From NCBI GenBank assembly GCA_015680685.1, contig MNCI01010819.1, forward strand, positions 218,183 to 282,182: DNA of 64,000 nt, in the 5' to 3' direction. Below, one piece after another: positions 50,501-62,059 of this stretch. The DNA is from Gnetum montanum. Lineage: Eukaryota > Streptophyta > Gnetopsida > Gnetales > Gnetaceae. Under the pieces are notes generated by a model. It saw nothing but the letters and a program-made list of their open reading frames with translations. It did not search any database and was not told where the DNA came from. Each line of letters starts with the position of its first letter. Position 1 is the first letter of the stretch. Position numbers and translations under genes: made by a program.

Positions 50501-53500
50501 AGTGTTTGATGAACAATGTTCTATCCACATCTTGGTAGTCTAATACTTGAAAGACCAAACTTATTAAAGTATTATTCAATTTAGTGTACCAAGCATGAGT
50601 TATCTGCTTTAGACCATACAATGACTTCTTTAGTTCACACATTTTATACTGTTGTTCTTTAACTTCCTTTAACTTCAAATCCTTCTAAGAGGTGTAGATC
50701 TCCTGCAAGATCTTGATTGAGGAAAGTAGGCTTACATCAAGTTGATGCATCTCTCCTCCTTTCTATGACGTCATTGCAGCAACAATAGAAATGGTCTATC
50801 ATTTAGTTGTCGATGCAAAAATGTCTTTGTAGTCAATGTTGTGCTTTTGAAATCCTTTGACAACCAACCTTGCCATGTGTTTGTTAGGTGTTTCAACCTA
50901 GTGGAATTTGTCTGGGAAGATCCACTTGTTTCTTACCACTATTTTGCCAAGTGGCAAATCAACTGGGTCCCATGTGCCAGTTTTCACTAATATTTCATAC
51001 TCCTTGCACATTGTTTCTTTCCACGTAGGACATTTTCCTACTTTAAACCTACTTGGTTTAGTTCTGCAAGTGAGGTGAAATTTTGGATGTTTTGTTTTAT
51101 CTTCCTCCCTCAATGAGCCGCACTACAACTACAAGAAGCAATCTTACTAACTTGTGAGGTTTTATGGTTTTGGTTGAACTTGTGCAGGGGTAAGTTCTTG
51201 TTGACCATGTTGTATTCCCAGTGTAATTGGCTATTGCTTTGGCAACTGGTATAAACACTACTTGCAATTTCTAGGATTTATGATTGGGTCAGTGTCTTTA
51301 GAGGGTGATTTGCCGCCCTCCCTTAAGATTTGAATTTCGACATATATGTCACACAAAGTCTCTTCATTGTGCTTTAAGGATGGATTCTGGTTCTCTCACT
51401 CGATGAGATGAGCTGGTCATTTATCTCTGCAAAGTTGATGTCTTTCAACATTGTTATCCATGGCTACTTCAGAAACACCACCTTGTAGCCCTTTGAATGC
51501 ATAACAGTATGAACCAAAACTTTTGAATCTTTTCACCGTAGGAACACTTCCTTTCTGCATATTATTCTGTGTTTTCTTGAGAGATTGTTTATGGTTTGGA
51601 ATGTTGTATCCAGTGCTTCTTCCCTCAAATTATCAGGTAGCTTCTTGTATATTAGCAGCAATCTGAACATGATTTCCGCAAAGTGCTAATCAGAACTTTC
51701 TCAGAAATGCTCTCAAAAAGTTGAAGAATTCTCATATTTGGAACTCTCAAATTTATTTTATGGTTGTTTGTGATGTTTATTCATGTATTTAGCAATTTAA
51801 TGGATATTTAAGCAATGATTCATGCTTTTCCGTTGCATTTGATGTTTAGTATATGGAAGTACAACTCACATTGAACTCTAATCACTGTTATCACCTCTAA
51901 TTTAGACAGATTTCTCACTTGGTGCAAGCTCTCTTTTGGGGTTTCTTGTCCCACTTGAAGTTTGGCGTATTTCCTTTGCAAATTTTGGTGAATTGGGCAC
52001 ATCTCAAGCATTTTAGGCTTGATGGAGGTGTGATGCATTCTGCCACTTTATTTTATACATGTTAGTGGGTAGATCAAAGAATATTTAAAGATGTTTTCTT
52101 TTTTCGGGTGGCGGGGAGGGGGCCTAAACATCATATTTCTTAACTTCCCTGCCCTTCTCAAGGCCTAATCTAACTACAATTTTCCTCTTGAGTTGTGTTT
52201 TGTGAAACCACAACCTTACCAAAGTCCGATTTTTCCTACCACAACTGCCTCAACTTGTGGTCCCTTCATGGTCTACTTTTTCAAAACCAAACCACGACAA
52301 CCTGTGGTAGACTCTTGTTTTGTAATTAAGCACAAGGAAGTATGGGGGCCCTCAAAACGGCCACCACCACAGCCAGACCATGACCCGTGGTTGCACTTGT
52401 GGTCTTCACCATGACCCATAGTCTGTAATACCACAACTTGGTTTTGTCCATTGGAATCTTAGCATTTCAAATTTTTTCTCTATTTTAAGAACCATAACCT
52501 ATACACAACCCATGGTTTAGGGAACCACGCCCTTACCACAACCCATGGTGAATATGCCATGACCTCTCCACGGCTTGTGGTTGACATGCGATCAATTTTG
52601 TATTCAGAATTTGAAGTTGAAATTTCAGAGACAAGGAGTTGAATGGGACTTTGTACCGCTACTAAGCATTGACAGTTGTAGGTCTGTGACTGTGCTTGCA
52701 ATCCAGGCAAATGCCACTTATGTTATGTAGATCTTGCTGTAAATCAGCTGTGTTGCATATTACCATTGCTGTGTGGTTTTGCATGATACTATGTGCCTTT
52801 GTGTGCTGATGCATGCTTGCCTTCATGCATTGTCCAGTGTCTTCGAGTGTTGCTTTGTGCCTTGGGAGTTGCTGTAGTGTGCTGTTCCTGCTGGTAAACT
52901 TTGGCATTATCTTCCATTAGTGGTCCCTTGCTTACTGGTGCAAGTGGACAAAGACTTCGTCTTGTGCTTTCCATTTACTCATATCTTGTATGTGTTCCAA
53001 GCTCCAGCAGCGGCCAACATGCTCTGATATCATGCTAGAATTTGATATGTGAATGCCCTTTTATAGGCTGTTGTACAGTTAAGGTTTTCTTCATATCCAC
53101 AAAATGGGACCCACTCAAACCACCAAACTTATTGATGCACTTTATGCGGGCATGAGATTATATTTGAAATGTAAACCATAAAAAATGAATATACAAAATT
53201 TGCATGATAGTTATGATTTGTAGATTGGCCATATATGCAATGGATCACGAACTACATAAGAAATGGATATACAGATTTGTCATCATAGTTATGCAATGGA
53301 TCATGAACTAGCATTTAAGGTTTCTATCCTTCTATTTTTCTCATTATTTGTCTTTAATGAAGAAATTCTATTCAATTCTATTTATTTAAGGATACGACCC
53401 TTAAATGCTAGTTTGGTTTATTACATTCTCATGGAGGAAACAGGGAAATTCATAATATACAATTTATCCTCACTGAAATTGTGGTTAGCTGCAAGATTAG

Positions 53501-54362
53501 TTTTGTTAAACTTGTTAGTCAAAGAAGTTTTTTCTTCTTGTTCCAGGAGGCTGTTTCTTCTGCAACATCTATTGCTCAATCCTTAAAAGGTGAATTGGCG
53601 GATGGGCAACGCAGAGTATTGACTTTATTAGAAGGTACAGGGACAAGTTCGGCGCGAACACATAACATTAAACAGGGTACCACTGGTCTTAGTGGTTTGC
53701 CTGAGGTACATGATTTGCAGTTTTGTTTATTAGTATAATCCACTTATTGCATGGAACATTTTAAAAAGAAAAGAAAGTAGATTCAATTTACAAGTCTGTT
53801 TTTGAACCCGTATTATTTATTTTTGCTAGGCAATACCTCTTAAACGCTTGGAGGAGTCTCTTGATCCTACCAAAGAAATTTCTAGATTATTATCTGAGCA
53901 AAAATATGAAGAGGCTTTTCACAAAGCACTCCAAAATCTTGATGTTGATTTGGTTTCGTGGTTATGCTCACAGGTAATTTTCTCCTTTCCCTCAGCTGGT
54001 TTCTAGCTTTACGTGTTCTAGATGTTCGCATTGCTAACAACTACTTATTTAACTAGGTTGATCCCCAAACACTTTTTACTATGGTTCCATTTCCATTGAG
54101 TCAAGGAGTACTACTGTCACTAGTGCAACAACTAAGCTGTGATCTTGGAAAGGAAACGGCTCGAAAGTTAGTTTGGATCAGGGAAGCTGCCCTTCAGCTG
54201 AATCCAAATGATCCCAGGCTTGCATGTCACATGAGGCCTATCCTCGGAGAGCTGTATCAGAACTTGCATCGTCAGATGCTGCTTACCTCTGCAGCTGCAG
54301 AAGCAAGTTCTATTCGTTTGGTTCTGCATGTTGTGAATTCCATTTTAACGGCATGCAAATGA
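29537..54362 (+). CDS. VCS: VARICOSE (EDC4/Ge-1) mRNA-decapping scaffold, 12 exons
   Basis: This encodes the scaffold that links DCP2 and DCP1 in cytoplasmic processing bodies and supports 5'-3' mRNA decay in plants. Twelve exons join to 4275 nt, 1424 codons plus stop, with every phase consistent (Arabidopsis VCS is about 1340 residues). The N-terminus (about 1-200) is low-complexity, rich in Pro, Asn, His and Gly. A WD40 domain spans about residues 240-600 ([57 protein letters not shown]). A long Ser-rich linker lies within the 1608-nt exon 6. Coiled-coil helices follow (about 1006-1275, starting [12 protein letters not shown]). The C-terminal helical Ge-1 domain is about 1290-1424 ([48 protein letters not shown]). 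The ATG at 29537 has a good context (gaaaATGGc). Intron 2 uses a GC donor. The gene looks intact. Confidence 0.95.
30597..31327. mobile_element. MITE-like element with ~37-bp inverted ends in VCS intron 1
   Basis: The left end (30597-30635, starting gttgaacaataggagggcag) and the right end (31291-31327) are imperfect inverted repeats of about 37 bp, separated by some 650 bp without coding capacity. That layout fits a non-autonomous DNA transposon of about 731 bp. I could not define a target-site duplication, so the superfamily is unknown. Confidence 0.65.
31794..31885 (+). other. GC-AG intron 2 of VCS
   Basis: Exon 2 ends CTT GCC AG and the intron starts GCATGT, ending TTTTAG before T GTA AGC TCA. 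The joined protein reads [13 protein letters not shown], the expected WD40 continuation. No GT donor within the exon end keeps the frame. The intron is 92 bp long. Confidence 0.8.
32417..34396 (+). other. VCS intron 4 (2.0 kb), nothing recognised
   Basis: This AT-rich intron lies between the exons encoding ASEDGM and VKIWDD. No mobile element, RNA gene or extra exon could be supported; the WD40 sequence is continuous across it. Confidence 0.6.
40200..40400 (+). repeat. Dispersed repeat with 'ccatgggttgtggt' motifs, copy A
   Basis: This stretch is dense in short motifs such as accatgggttgtggt, gaccacaagtcatggtc and gagtcatggttagg. A related sequence in the opposite orientation lies at about 52200-52600 in VCS intron 9 (shared run gtcatggtgaa and agttgtg-taat blocks). 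It is likely part of a retroelement end, but the element is unidentified. Confidence 0.45.
40967..41153. repeat. Three copies of a 62-bp minisatellite in VCS intron 6
   Basis: Units start at 40967, 41029 and 41091 with cttgcaa and share tcttttgct and gcaaatccaatttta. A partial fourth start follows at 41154. Divergence between copies is about 10 percent, by eye. Confidence 0.85.
43780..44095 (+). mobile_element. RTE-type LINE, 3' terminal fragment
   Basis: The sequence encodes [18 protein letters not shown] and then [11 protein letters not shown] across frame breaks, matching the C-terminal end of plant RTE LINE ORF2. It then ends with the typical 3' tail: tgtagccaatccc, gttgggacaaggc and a short (GATGAT)n run. 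The rest of the element is absent or unrecognisable. It is the same family as the minus-strand copy at 59745-61980. It lies in VCS intron 6 in the sense direction. Confidence 0.75.
47141..47272. repeat. Six copies of a 22-bp minisatellite
   Basis: The units follow the pattern ggcggttacaattattaata plus two bases and are exactly 22 bp each, with substitutions. They lie in VCS intron 9. Confidence 0.85.
50230..51640 (-). pseudogene. Copia retrotransposon remnant (reverse transcriptase part)
   Basis: On the minus strand, in order: a piece with [10 protein letters not shown]-like sequence (about 51470-51520), [19 protein letters not shown] (about 51000), [18 protein letters not shown] (about 50586-50640), then [20 protein letters not shown] (about 50380-50440) and [12 protein letters not shown]. 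These are landmarks of the Ty1/Copia pol polyprotein. The catalytic YVDD motif reads YVKE, frames are broken, and no LTRs were found, so it is inactive. It is antisense to VCS. Confidence 0.8.
52200..52600 (-). repeat. Dispersed repeat with 'ccatgggttgtggt' motifs, copy B
   Basis: This is rich in ccacaacccatggt and accatgacccat motifs. In reverse complement it resembles the intron 6 segment at about 40200-40400. Its identity is unknown. Confidence 0.4.
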
Positions 54363-55086
54363 AAAGTGAATAACTAAAGTATATGGTTTGGTCGTTATCT
54401 TGATTACAGATGGTGTTCCCTTTCTTAGTTAGTGTAACAGGATAAATGGAGGTATTCTGCCTAGATCTATTCCATGCTAACCTATATCAGAGAATTGAAT
54501 GTTGTGGATCAAAGTTACTGCCATATTCAAGTTTTCTTTAAAGAATTTTATCATGGGATAGTGAATGTTGTATAGATGATGTAACAGGAAATTGCTAATT
54601 TTCAAGTCTTTCAAACAGTACTGCTGTGCTTGGTAGTTTACGCAGAAGAAATTTAAGAAAAAGATGTTTTTATCTGAGATTCGTAATTTCCATCAATGTA
54701 ATTTTCTTGCAGCAGGAATGCTTATTGGAAAAATAACCAACTTATCGTTCTGGGCATGGAATAAGAAAGCTTTTTAGATTTAAAACAAAGAATTTCATTG
54801 CAAAAAGAATTTCAGGATGAAATTAACTTAACGACATTTGCAGCGAACTATATAAAGATCTGCCGGTGCTTTGGTCCTCGTAAGTGTAACATACCAGAAG
54901 TAACGTAGGTTGAATTAATTTACAACATTTAGACATGAAAATGTTATTTAACTTTTATTAAAACATGTGCATTATAAATAGTTACTTGAAAATTTTGGTT
55001 GTTCAATATCGTGAAAGAAATATGATTAAATATGATTGATTCATCTTTTGAAATATGTTGTAGCATCAGTCAAGATCATCCTTGGT

Positions 55087-55215
55087 ACACAATTCTAAGA
55101 ACCTTGAATAGCTCATACAACTTGAACACAATTCTAAGAACCTTGAATTCTAATAGGTATGTTCAATATTCATGCATCTTGAACACAATTCTAAGAACCT
55201 TGAATAGTTCATACA
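55087..55215. repeat. Three copies of an 'acacaattctaagaacc' repeat
   Basis: Copies of a roughly 24-bp core start at 55087, 55126 and 55183, with irregular spacers of 39 and 57 bp between starts. Confidence 0.8.
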
Positions 55216-55412
55216 AAGATTGACTTGAGATTTATCATTTTCTTCTAAAGAAATTTGTTTTGCAACATTTTAATAATATAGCTTGCTTATGTTTTGCCAC
55301 TTGCAACAAACACATTGACTCATTCCATTTTTAATTTTATATTGCTCATTGTTTCGTCTCAAAGATTGTCAAAGGAAACTTTCTTGAAATATAATATTTT
55401 TAATTCAAATCT

Positions 55413-55543
55413 ACCACATTCACTCTACATTTTTGTAACCTTCTTAAAAAGTATAAACATACCTTATGATAATGTTTACCACATTCAGTCTACATTTTTG
55501 TAACCTTCTTAAAAAGTATAAACATACCTTATGATAATGTTTA
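55413..55543. repeat. 65-bp tandem duplication
   Basis: A unit beginning accacattca and including taaccttcttaaaaag is present twice, at 55413-55477 and 55478-55543, nearly identical. Confidence 0.9.
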
Positions 55544-56662
55544 CCTTATGATAATTCTTTTATATTCCCTGTTTGAGTATCTAATAGTATACCATTAAAT
55601 ATGATGAAGTAAACTAAATATAAACTTTAACATAATCATCTTCTTCGTTTGGAAGCTTAACTTTTTGATTAGAAAACATGTCTTCACTTGTATAACTTCA
55701 TTGTTCAAGGTTTTTTGAAAGATTCACATTAAATTGTATAATGATAAGTTCTTAGAGATTTAAGAGCAATGAATAATCTCATCCATTTATTTTTCTTGCA
55801 AGAATATTGATTAAAATCACCATTAATTAACATTGAATCAAGGCTCCACACCTCTCCAATCTTAAAAACCATTCAAAGTTGTCAAATATTTTCATTTTTT
55901 AAATCTAAAAATAAAAACTTCTTTCACACTCATGTCAATGAAAACAATCATGGAATGTTCAAAGATCTTAAAATTAGAATATGTTTACTTTGATTACTCT
56001 AATTTTATCTACTTACTCTAAAACATTCAAAGATGAACAGGTTCAAATCATACTAACTAGATCGACCAAGGGAACCCAGCCATAGCATAACACCCATGAG
56101 TCTATATCAACGTCCTTAATCGATGGCAGTATATTAAGTTCTAAAATAAAAATAAAAAATCTGCCAGCCAAATATAACACATGATTATTCGATATTCTTT
56201 TTCCACGTCTTTCAAGGTAATCTAGAAACTATTAACGAAGTATATGTGATCAATCAACCAATAGACAAACAGGATAATACCATGAAAATTTTCCGAAACA
56301 AAATTGACGACATCTAAACCCTCCAATCTTTACATGCCAATTCAAGGGAAATACGGTAAATCCTACAACCGCTGCATAAAATAGGTAAGGGTTTCAAAAA
56401 TGGTAGAAATGCAGGCAAATATTATATAAGGAGTGCTGGAACTGATTCAGATGTAACAGAACTTAGAAAGTAGCTTCCATTGCAGAAAATGGTTAACCAT
56501 ACCATTACATGTGCCTAGAAAGCACCAGCGCAGAATATCTTTTGCTTGAAACAAATACCATTAAAGAGGCTTTCAGTCTCTGAGCATTTAAGTAGACTAT
56601 ATAAACAAAAACAGTTATCCATGAGGCTATGATTTTGTCTAGAAACACACTGGTCAGTAACA

Positions 56663-57521
56663 CTATTGACCAAAACACCTCATAATCGTCGATGTAAATG
56701 CTGAAGAAAGAAACCTCATTCCAGTAGACCCTCCAGGAAAATATGAAATCACATAATATGCCAAAGCCAGTACCTAAAAAGATCGGTAAAAAACAGCATT
56801 GTTATTAGCAATTTCCAATAAGAATCTTGGAATGTTGAAAACTTATAGCAAGACACCAACATACCTGGACAACTGAGAATATTACGGACAGTAAATAGCT
56901 ATGAAGCACCATTGAAACATAAATTGTTGCTGCCATACTGCCAACACATATTGCTGTAAATGGGAGTCTCTGAGTAACAAACAAACAGCAAATTGAGAAT
57001 AAACTTTTTGATATTTGGAGTGGTGTATAATTTTGAGGATGAAATAAAACCATTCTTAGCAAGTGAAACTATATTTTATCCCTTTAAAGGGGAACCTTGG
57101 ATCATTTTAGGTGTGAGATTCATGCATTGCATATTTGTAAGCTAATGAAGCAACAAAGTCAACCGTTCAATAATGAAGAAAAGCAGCTACAGTATAAGAG
57201 AACAATTTTTATGATACAAGGGAACATGAAAAGCAAAATAGAATCCAACATACCTCCTTGGATGTCATATGAGCAAGCTGATTCTTAGGGCCTTTCAAAA
57301 CAAAGAATGAACCGATGATGAACATACAACCAAGAGTAAAGCATATAGCAAACTTCTGAGGCATAACCACCATGACTGGTAGAAACATTGTAAATGCAAT
57401 AAAAATGAAAAAGATGCCGGTGGCCAAAAGCAAGCCAAAGTAAAGTATGCTTTTTCCTGATGGCACTGTGCTAGCAGCTGATTGAAAGTTTCCAGGCAAA
57501 TCTCGCACCCCTTTTGAGACA
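56663..57521 (-). CDS. SFT2-like vesicle transport membrane protein, C-terminal three exons
   Basis: This belongs to the Got1/SFT2 family of small four-helix membrane proteins that act in retrograde traffic to and within the Golgi. Three minus-strand exons are visible: 57521-57254, 56969-56865 and 56773-56663, giving 160 residues to the stop. The protein reads VSKGVRDLPGNFQSAAS, then hydrophobic segments including YFGLLLATGIFFIFIAFTMF and FAICFTLGCMFIIGSFFVL. It continues KGPKNQLAHMTSKE, RLPFTAICVGSMAATIYVSM, LALAYYVISYFPGGSTGM, ending IMRCFGQ. Family members are about 230 residues, so roughly 70 N-terminal residues are missing. No matching exon is seen up to 64000, so the 5' end probably lies outside the window. 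Splice sites are GT-AG. The one-base phase at 57521 shows an upstream exon must exist. Confidence 0.9.
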
Positions 57522-59744
57522 CTAGAGAACAGAAACAATATTAATTTGAAAAAAAATCTCAAAAAATCTCAAAAAAAAAAAAAAAAAAAAAAAAAAAAAC
57601 AAATGGCATCCGACTGTAAGAATTAGAACTTCTAAAAATGTATATGAAAGTCTAAAGATTAAAAAAACCAAGCAATGAAAAAATGCGATTAAATAACTCA
57701 CATTAAACTTGCATGCTTGTCGGTCAGAAACACACAATCAAATGTCCATAAGTTAACTTCAAACAGCTATAGAAACATGGCTAAGAAAGTGTTCCTCTAC
57801 AAATGGTTAAATGTGTTTAATTTGGTAAATACATTTCTCCTTTTATCTATAAGTTCTTTCATTTTCTTCATTCAATCAGCAAGTATTTCCAAGCGTCATG
57901 CCTATATAAATGCAACAAAATTTGTTATATGAGTTTCTTGCACAGGCTATAACACAGAATGCAGAGTACAAGCATATATTTTCAGTATCTATCTGATGAA
58001 GCCAACAGCCACTTAGTTATGACAATTTAGTTCATTACACCTTAAAAAGATGCATCAATTTTCTTAGAAAAGGCTCACAGTTTATAGTTAACGGAAAACC
58101 AACCAACCTTTTGCATAGATAAAGTCTGTCAAGCAGGTAGAGCTTCATAATGGTAATTTTTTATATATGCTACGTTGCGTCCTTTGACCTATGTTTGAGC
58201 CAAATTTTGTGAATTTCACATGTAAGTTGATTTCTCGTAAAAATTGTTGTTTATTACCAATGCATTTTTATTTAACTCTGCCATGGCTAGCCCAAGCCCA
58301 GATGGGAAAAGATGAGGGTTGGCATCAGGTTGCTAGCTGGCTATAAAACACTTGTCATTTCTTATAAACAAATTCTTTTCTGCACATCCTTTATGCTAGC
58401 GCATTTCCCTGATGTGACACACAACAATAGAAAAGCCCAATTGCTGTGAGAAATAAGGACTTGCTAGGACATCCCCAAGAAGCAACCCACAACAATAGTG
58501 CCCAGTTGTGTCAAATAGGCAAAGGTTCCTTCATCAGTACATCACCTTGGATGAATGCGTGTAAAAAGAAGTGTCCAACAAAAGTTCTAAGAGAGGAATC
58601 TGGAGTTTTAGATTGTTACTTGCAATATAGGCACATTGATAGGTAAGATCAACGAAATTATGGATTTGATGAACAGAAAAAAGAGTCATCATACCTTGCC
58701 TTCAATAAATTATTATGGCTTGGAGGATTGTATAAAGAAGACCTTTTGGGATTCTTTGGATGGGCCTATACAACAAATTCTGAAGCAAGATTGTATACTA
58801 ATTAGAAGAGATTTGCATGAACATGTAGGAGTTGTCCAAGTGCATGGCAGTTGTGTGGAATTCCCGGACAAAACTTCTAACATCAGTTGTGACAGAAAAA
58901 ACATATGGATTGCATGGGATGCTGCAAACAAATTGAAATGGCAAAATGCCAAACAACATGGATCTAAAGAAATCTGAGAGATTGGATGGTGGTTGAATGA
59001 GAAATCTACCAAAGATATGGACAAGGGTTTCAGTGTAACCACTGTGGACTAGAAATGCACAAGGAAAAAAAATCAAATTTGATGATTGTGTGAATGAATA
59101 GGAGAATGGATCTGCAAACAACCTACAATTTGATGTTTAAGCTGCAAACAAATAACAGTTTTGCTGCATAAGAATGATGGTTTTGATGCAATATCTAGGA
59201 AAAAAAGAGATCGATAATTTTGTGAAAATAGCTCAGAACTATGTGTGGGAGAGAAACTAAGAAAATCAATTGTGAATACACTATGATGATGTAAGAAAAT
59301 GAGTGCAAAGTGTTGTAAAATTGAAAGGAAAACTGCAAAATTCTGCAAAAGAGAAATTGTGAACTGGGAGAATTTTGGGCAGCAACATATCAGTTCATTC
59401 CATCAAAAACAACAACAGCAGCAGTACAATAGGGGGCTTCATGGCAACATGAAAACATAATACTCTGTCATATGTTCTTACCTTGATAACCAGGATATCA
59501 ACCCTCGAATAGATCTTTTTGGAATGTTTACACTTTTTATGGATAACGACAAATATACCACATAGTCACCTAGAAAAACCCATCGTTTAAACATATGACA
59601 TTAAACATTAAACATGTAACCACATGTTCAAGATTCAACAACTTGTCTACCTAATCATGTCAACGCGGTACACAACTTATGACTTAACTAGGCAACAAAA
59701 GGAAGGCATATGCATACTATACCTAACATTCTCTCCTTCACTGT
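57522..59744 (-). other. Probable SFT2-like intron, 3' part
   Basis: This is AT-rich sequence upstream of the first visible SFT2-like exon. A run of 29 As (57571-57599), which is poly-T on the transcribed strand, lies about 50 nt before the acceptor. An open frame of 113 codons (58636-58977, +) and overlapping minus-strand frames have no recognised family and may belong to an unidentified repeat. Confidence 0.5.
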
Positions 59745-61980
59745 GTAATCATCATAATCCTAGCCTTATCCCAACAAAATAGGGTTGGCTACATCAGTTC
59801 TTTTTTGCCATTTGCCCCATGAAAAGCTAGATCTTTGCTTATTTATAACTTTTTCAAATCATCTTCAATTATTTTTTCATGTCTCTTCCTTTCACTAGCT
59901 TTTCTAGAATAGTGATGCAGTAACATTATTTAAAAGGTTCGTTATCTGATTTTCTTTACACATAACCAAACCATATAAGATATGATTCCTATAGCTTATC
60001 TAAAATAGAAGCCATTCCAAATCTTCTTCTAATATTTGTACAGTGCAACTTATCTCTTCTCATAGTATTCAACCTGTTAAAGTTTTGTGACATTAATCAC
60101 CAGGTCTAGGATATAATAGAAACAATTTGATGACTATTATGATTGAGATAAAGATGCACCGTAAACATAAAATAAGTCCATGGTGTTATATATGTCAAAC
60201 ATAAAAATATAAACTAAAAAGTAACAGAAAGGAAAAACATAACCAAGTATCTCTGTTATAATGTGAATACTGTCATGTAGTTCATATTGCACGTTGTTGT
60301 TGTTGTATTCTATATTGTTATTGGACCAGGATTATGACTTATATAGTTATAATGGAACAATCACATCCAAAGAACAAATAGACACAATGATTAGTTATTA
60401 TTAGTTAACATACTTGATTAAATATAACTAGCTTGATACATACCAAAAAACACCGTAAATGGTGTTATACACTGTAATAGTGCATACTAAAAATCATAGT
60501 GTAATTGCATATAGACATAAACTAGCATGTTAAGCTTGCTAGAACACATTAAAACTTCAACACAAAATTCATCTAAGCATTACATTCCTATCACACTGAT
60601 TTGTTGTTTATGTCTCTTTTGTACTGCCCAACATTCAACACCATATAAGATAGCACGCTTGATAGTTATTTTATGAAATTTTCCCTTTATTTTTATTTGG
60701 ATCTTTTTATTGCATAGAACACCACTAGCCTGTCTCCATTTTGACCATACTACCTCAAGCTTATTCTTGTATATTTACCAATTTCATCATCTAATAAGAG
60801 CGTTGATCCTAGATAGCAATGTAGCAAACTTGTTTGCAATGAGGGACTTTTTGCCTTGAATCATCACTTCTATTTCACAAATGTTTATGCATTTATTGAA
60901 ATTGCATTCCATATATTCTATCTTACTTTTACTATTAAGCCTTTTGATTCTAGAGCATGTCTCCACTCTTCCATTTTAGAAACAATAATTCTCAAGTTGT
61001 ATCTACCAATATAATATCATCTACAAATAGCATACACCAAGGGCGTTCATCTTGTATTTCCTTTGTTAATTCATCTAGTAGCAAATAAGTACAAGCTAAG
61101 TGTAGACCCTTGATGTAGACCTACTATGATTAGAAAATCAAATGTGATTCCACAAGCTATTTTAATTTTAGTGGTAACTCCTTCATATATATCTTGAATC
61201 AATTTAAAAACATTTATCAAGGATGTTTTTCCTTTCCAAAGGCTACCAAATATTATCTCTATGCACTGTATCATATGCTTTTTCCAAGTCAATGAAAATC
61301 ATATGTAGATTTTCTCTATATTTTTTTGAATTTCTCCAATGATTATTGTATCAAAAACATAACCTCTAAAGAAGATATTCCTAGCATAAATCCAAATTGA
61401 TTTTCTAATCTTGCTTATTCAAGTCTTAAGATGTTGCTCTATGACTTTCTCCCAAAGCTTCATGGTATAGCTCATGCAGTTGATCCCATTATAATTGACA
61501 TTTCCTTTTATTTTTGTAGATGGAAACAACAATGCTTCTTCTTCAAGTTTTAGGCATTTCTCCATCCTTCAAAATTTTGTTAAATAATTATGTCAACCAT
61601 GAAACTCCTGTATCTCCTAATGCTCTACAAGCTTCTATAGGAATGTTATCTGGTCTAGAATCTTTTTCATTTTTCATCATAGATAAGCTCTTCATCTCAA
61701 AGAAGGAAAATTCATTAACCAAACCAAAATTGGGTTCTTCTTCTTGGATGTCTTCTCTTGGAAATTCTTCATTTCATAATTCTTGAAAATAATTTTTTCA
61801 CCTATCCAAAATTTCAATGTCTTTTACCAAAATTCTTTCATCTACCTCCTCGATGCATTTGACATTATCCATGTCTTTATATTTCTTGTTTTTGATTTAT
61901 GCCTGTTTCTATATAGATGATTCTTCTGTGTATATAGATTGTTCTCCAATTCTATGTAATGTGACTTCAAAATCATTGCA
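59745..61980 (-). mobile_element. 5'-truncated RTE-type LINE (ORF2 remnant)
   Basis: Read on the minus strand, landmarks occur in the right order for an RTE ORF2. These are VKCIEEVDERILVKDIEILD (about 61810-61880), NYNGINCMSYTMKLWEKVIE (about 61430-61495), IQDIYEGVTTKIKIACGITF and GLHQGSTLSLYLF (about 61085-61200). The reverse transcriptase core MLFVDDIIL follows, with FVDD at 61016-61027. Next are ASGVLCNKKIQIKIKGKF and ILYGVECWAVQK (about 60610-60730), then a C-terminal piece ending KIIEDDLKKL. The 3' tail is gtagccaaccctattttg plus an ATGATG-type end. Frameshifts and stops are numerous. The catalytic motif survives but the element is dead. It runs in the same direction as the SFT2-like gene. 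Confidence 0.85.
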
Positions 61981-62059
61981 TTAGCACATTGTGGGTCTTC
62001 AGCTCATTCATCCACCTACCTAATGCTAATTCTTCATATGAGATAATCTATCCTATAAG

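Larger units (their letters stand above)
45339..53546 (+). other. VCS intron 9 (8.2 kb)
   Basis: This intron lies between coiled-coil exons ending HTTLASTLQ and starting [11 protein letters not shown]. It holds a (GAAA)n run near 45403-45421, a 22-bp minisatellite, a (CT)n run near 47700-47720, an antisense Copia remnant and a 'ccatggg' repeat, described separately. The stretch 47330-49980 has repeat-like features (TATA-like ctataaaata at about 47350, 'gggatgtgac' near 49962) suggesting retroelement debris, but I could not define ends. Confidence 0.55.
29537..54362 (+). other. VCS: Exon map of the VCS coding sequence
   Basis: Coding exons 1-12: 29537-30382, 31744-31793, 31886-32042, 32189-32416, 34397-34525, 34634-36241, 44468-44824, 44938-45057, 45168-45338, 53547-53705, 53830-53973, 54057-54362. 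Apart from exons 2 and 3 (joined in phase 2), all exons begin and end in phase 0. Intron 1 is 1.4 kb, intron 4 is 2.0 kb, and introns 6 and 9 are each about 8.2 kb and hold most of the transposon debris. Other introns are near 90-150 bp. Confidence 0.9.
54363..56662. other. Convergent 3' interval between VCS and the SFT2-like gene
   Basis: This 2.3-kb AT-rich stretch should contain both 3' UTRs and poly(A) sites, since VCS (+) and the SFT2-like gene (-) converge. No third gene is visible. Confidence 0.6.

Noticed and set aside
58636-58977. 113-codon plus-strand open frame
   Set aside because: No recognisable domain, overlapping minus-strand frames of similar length, and surroundings full of retroelement debris.
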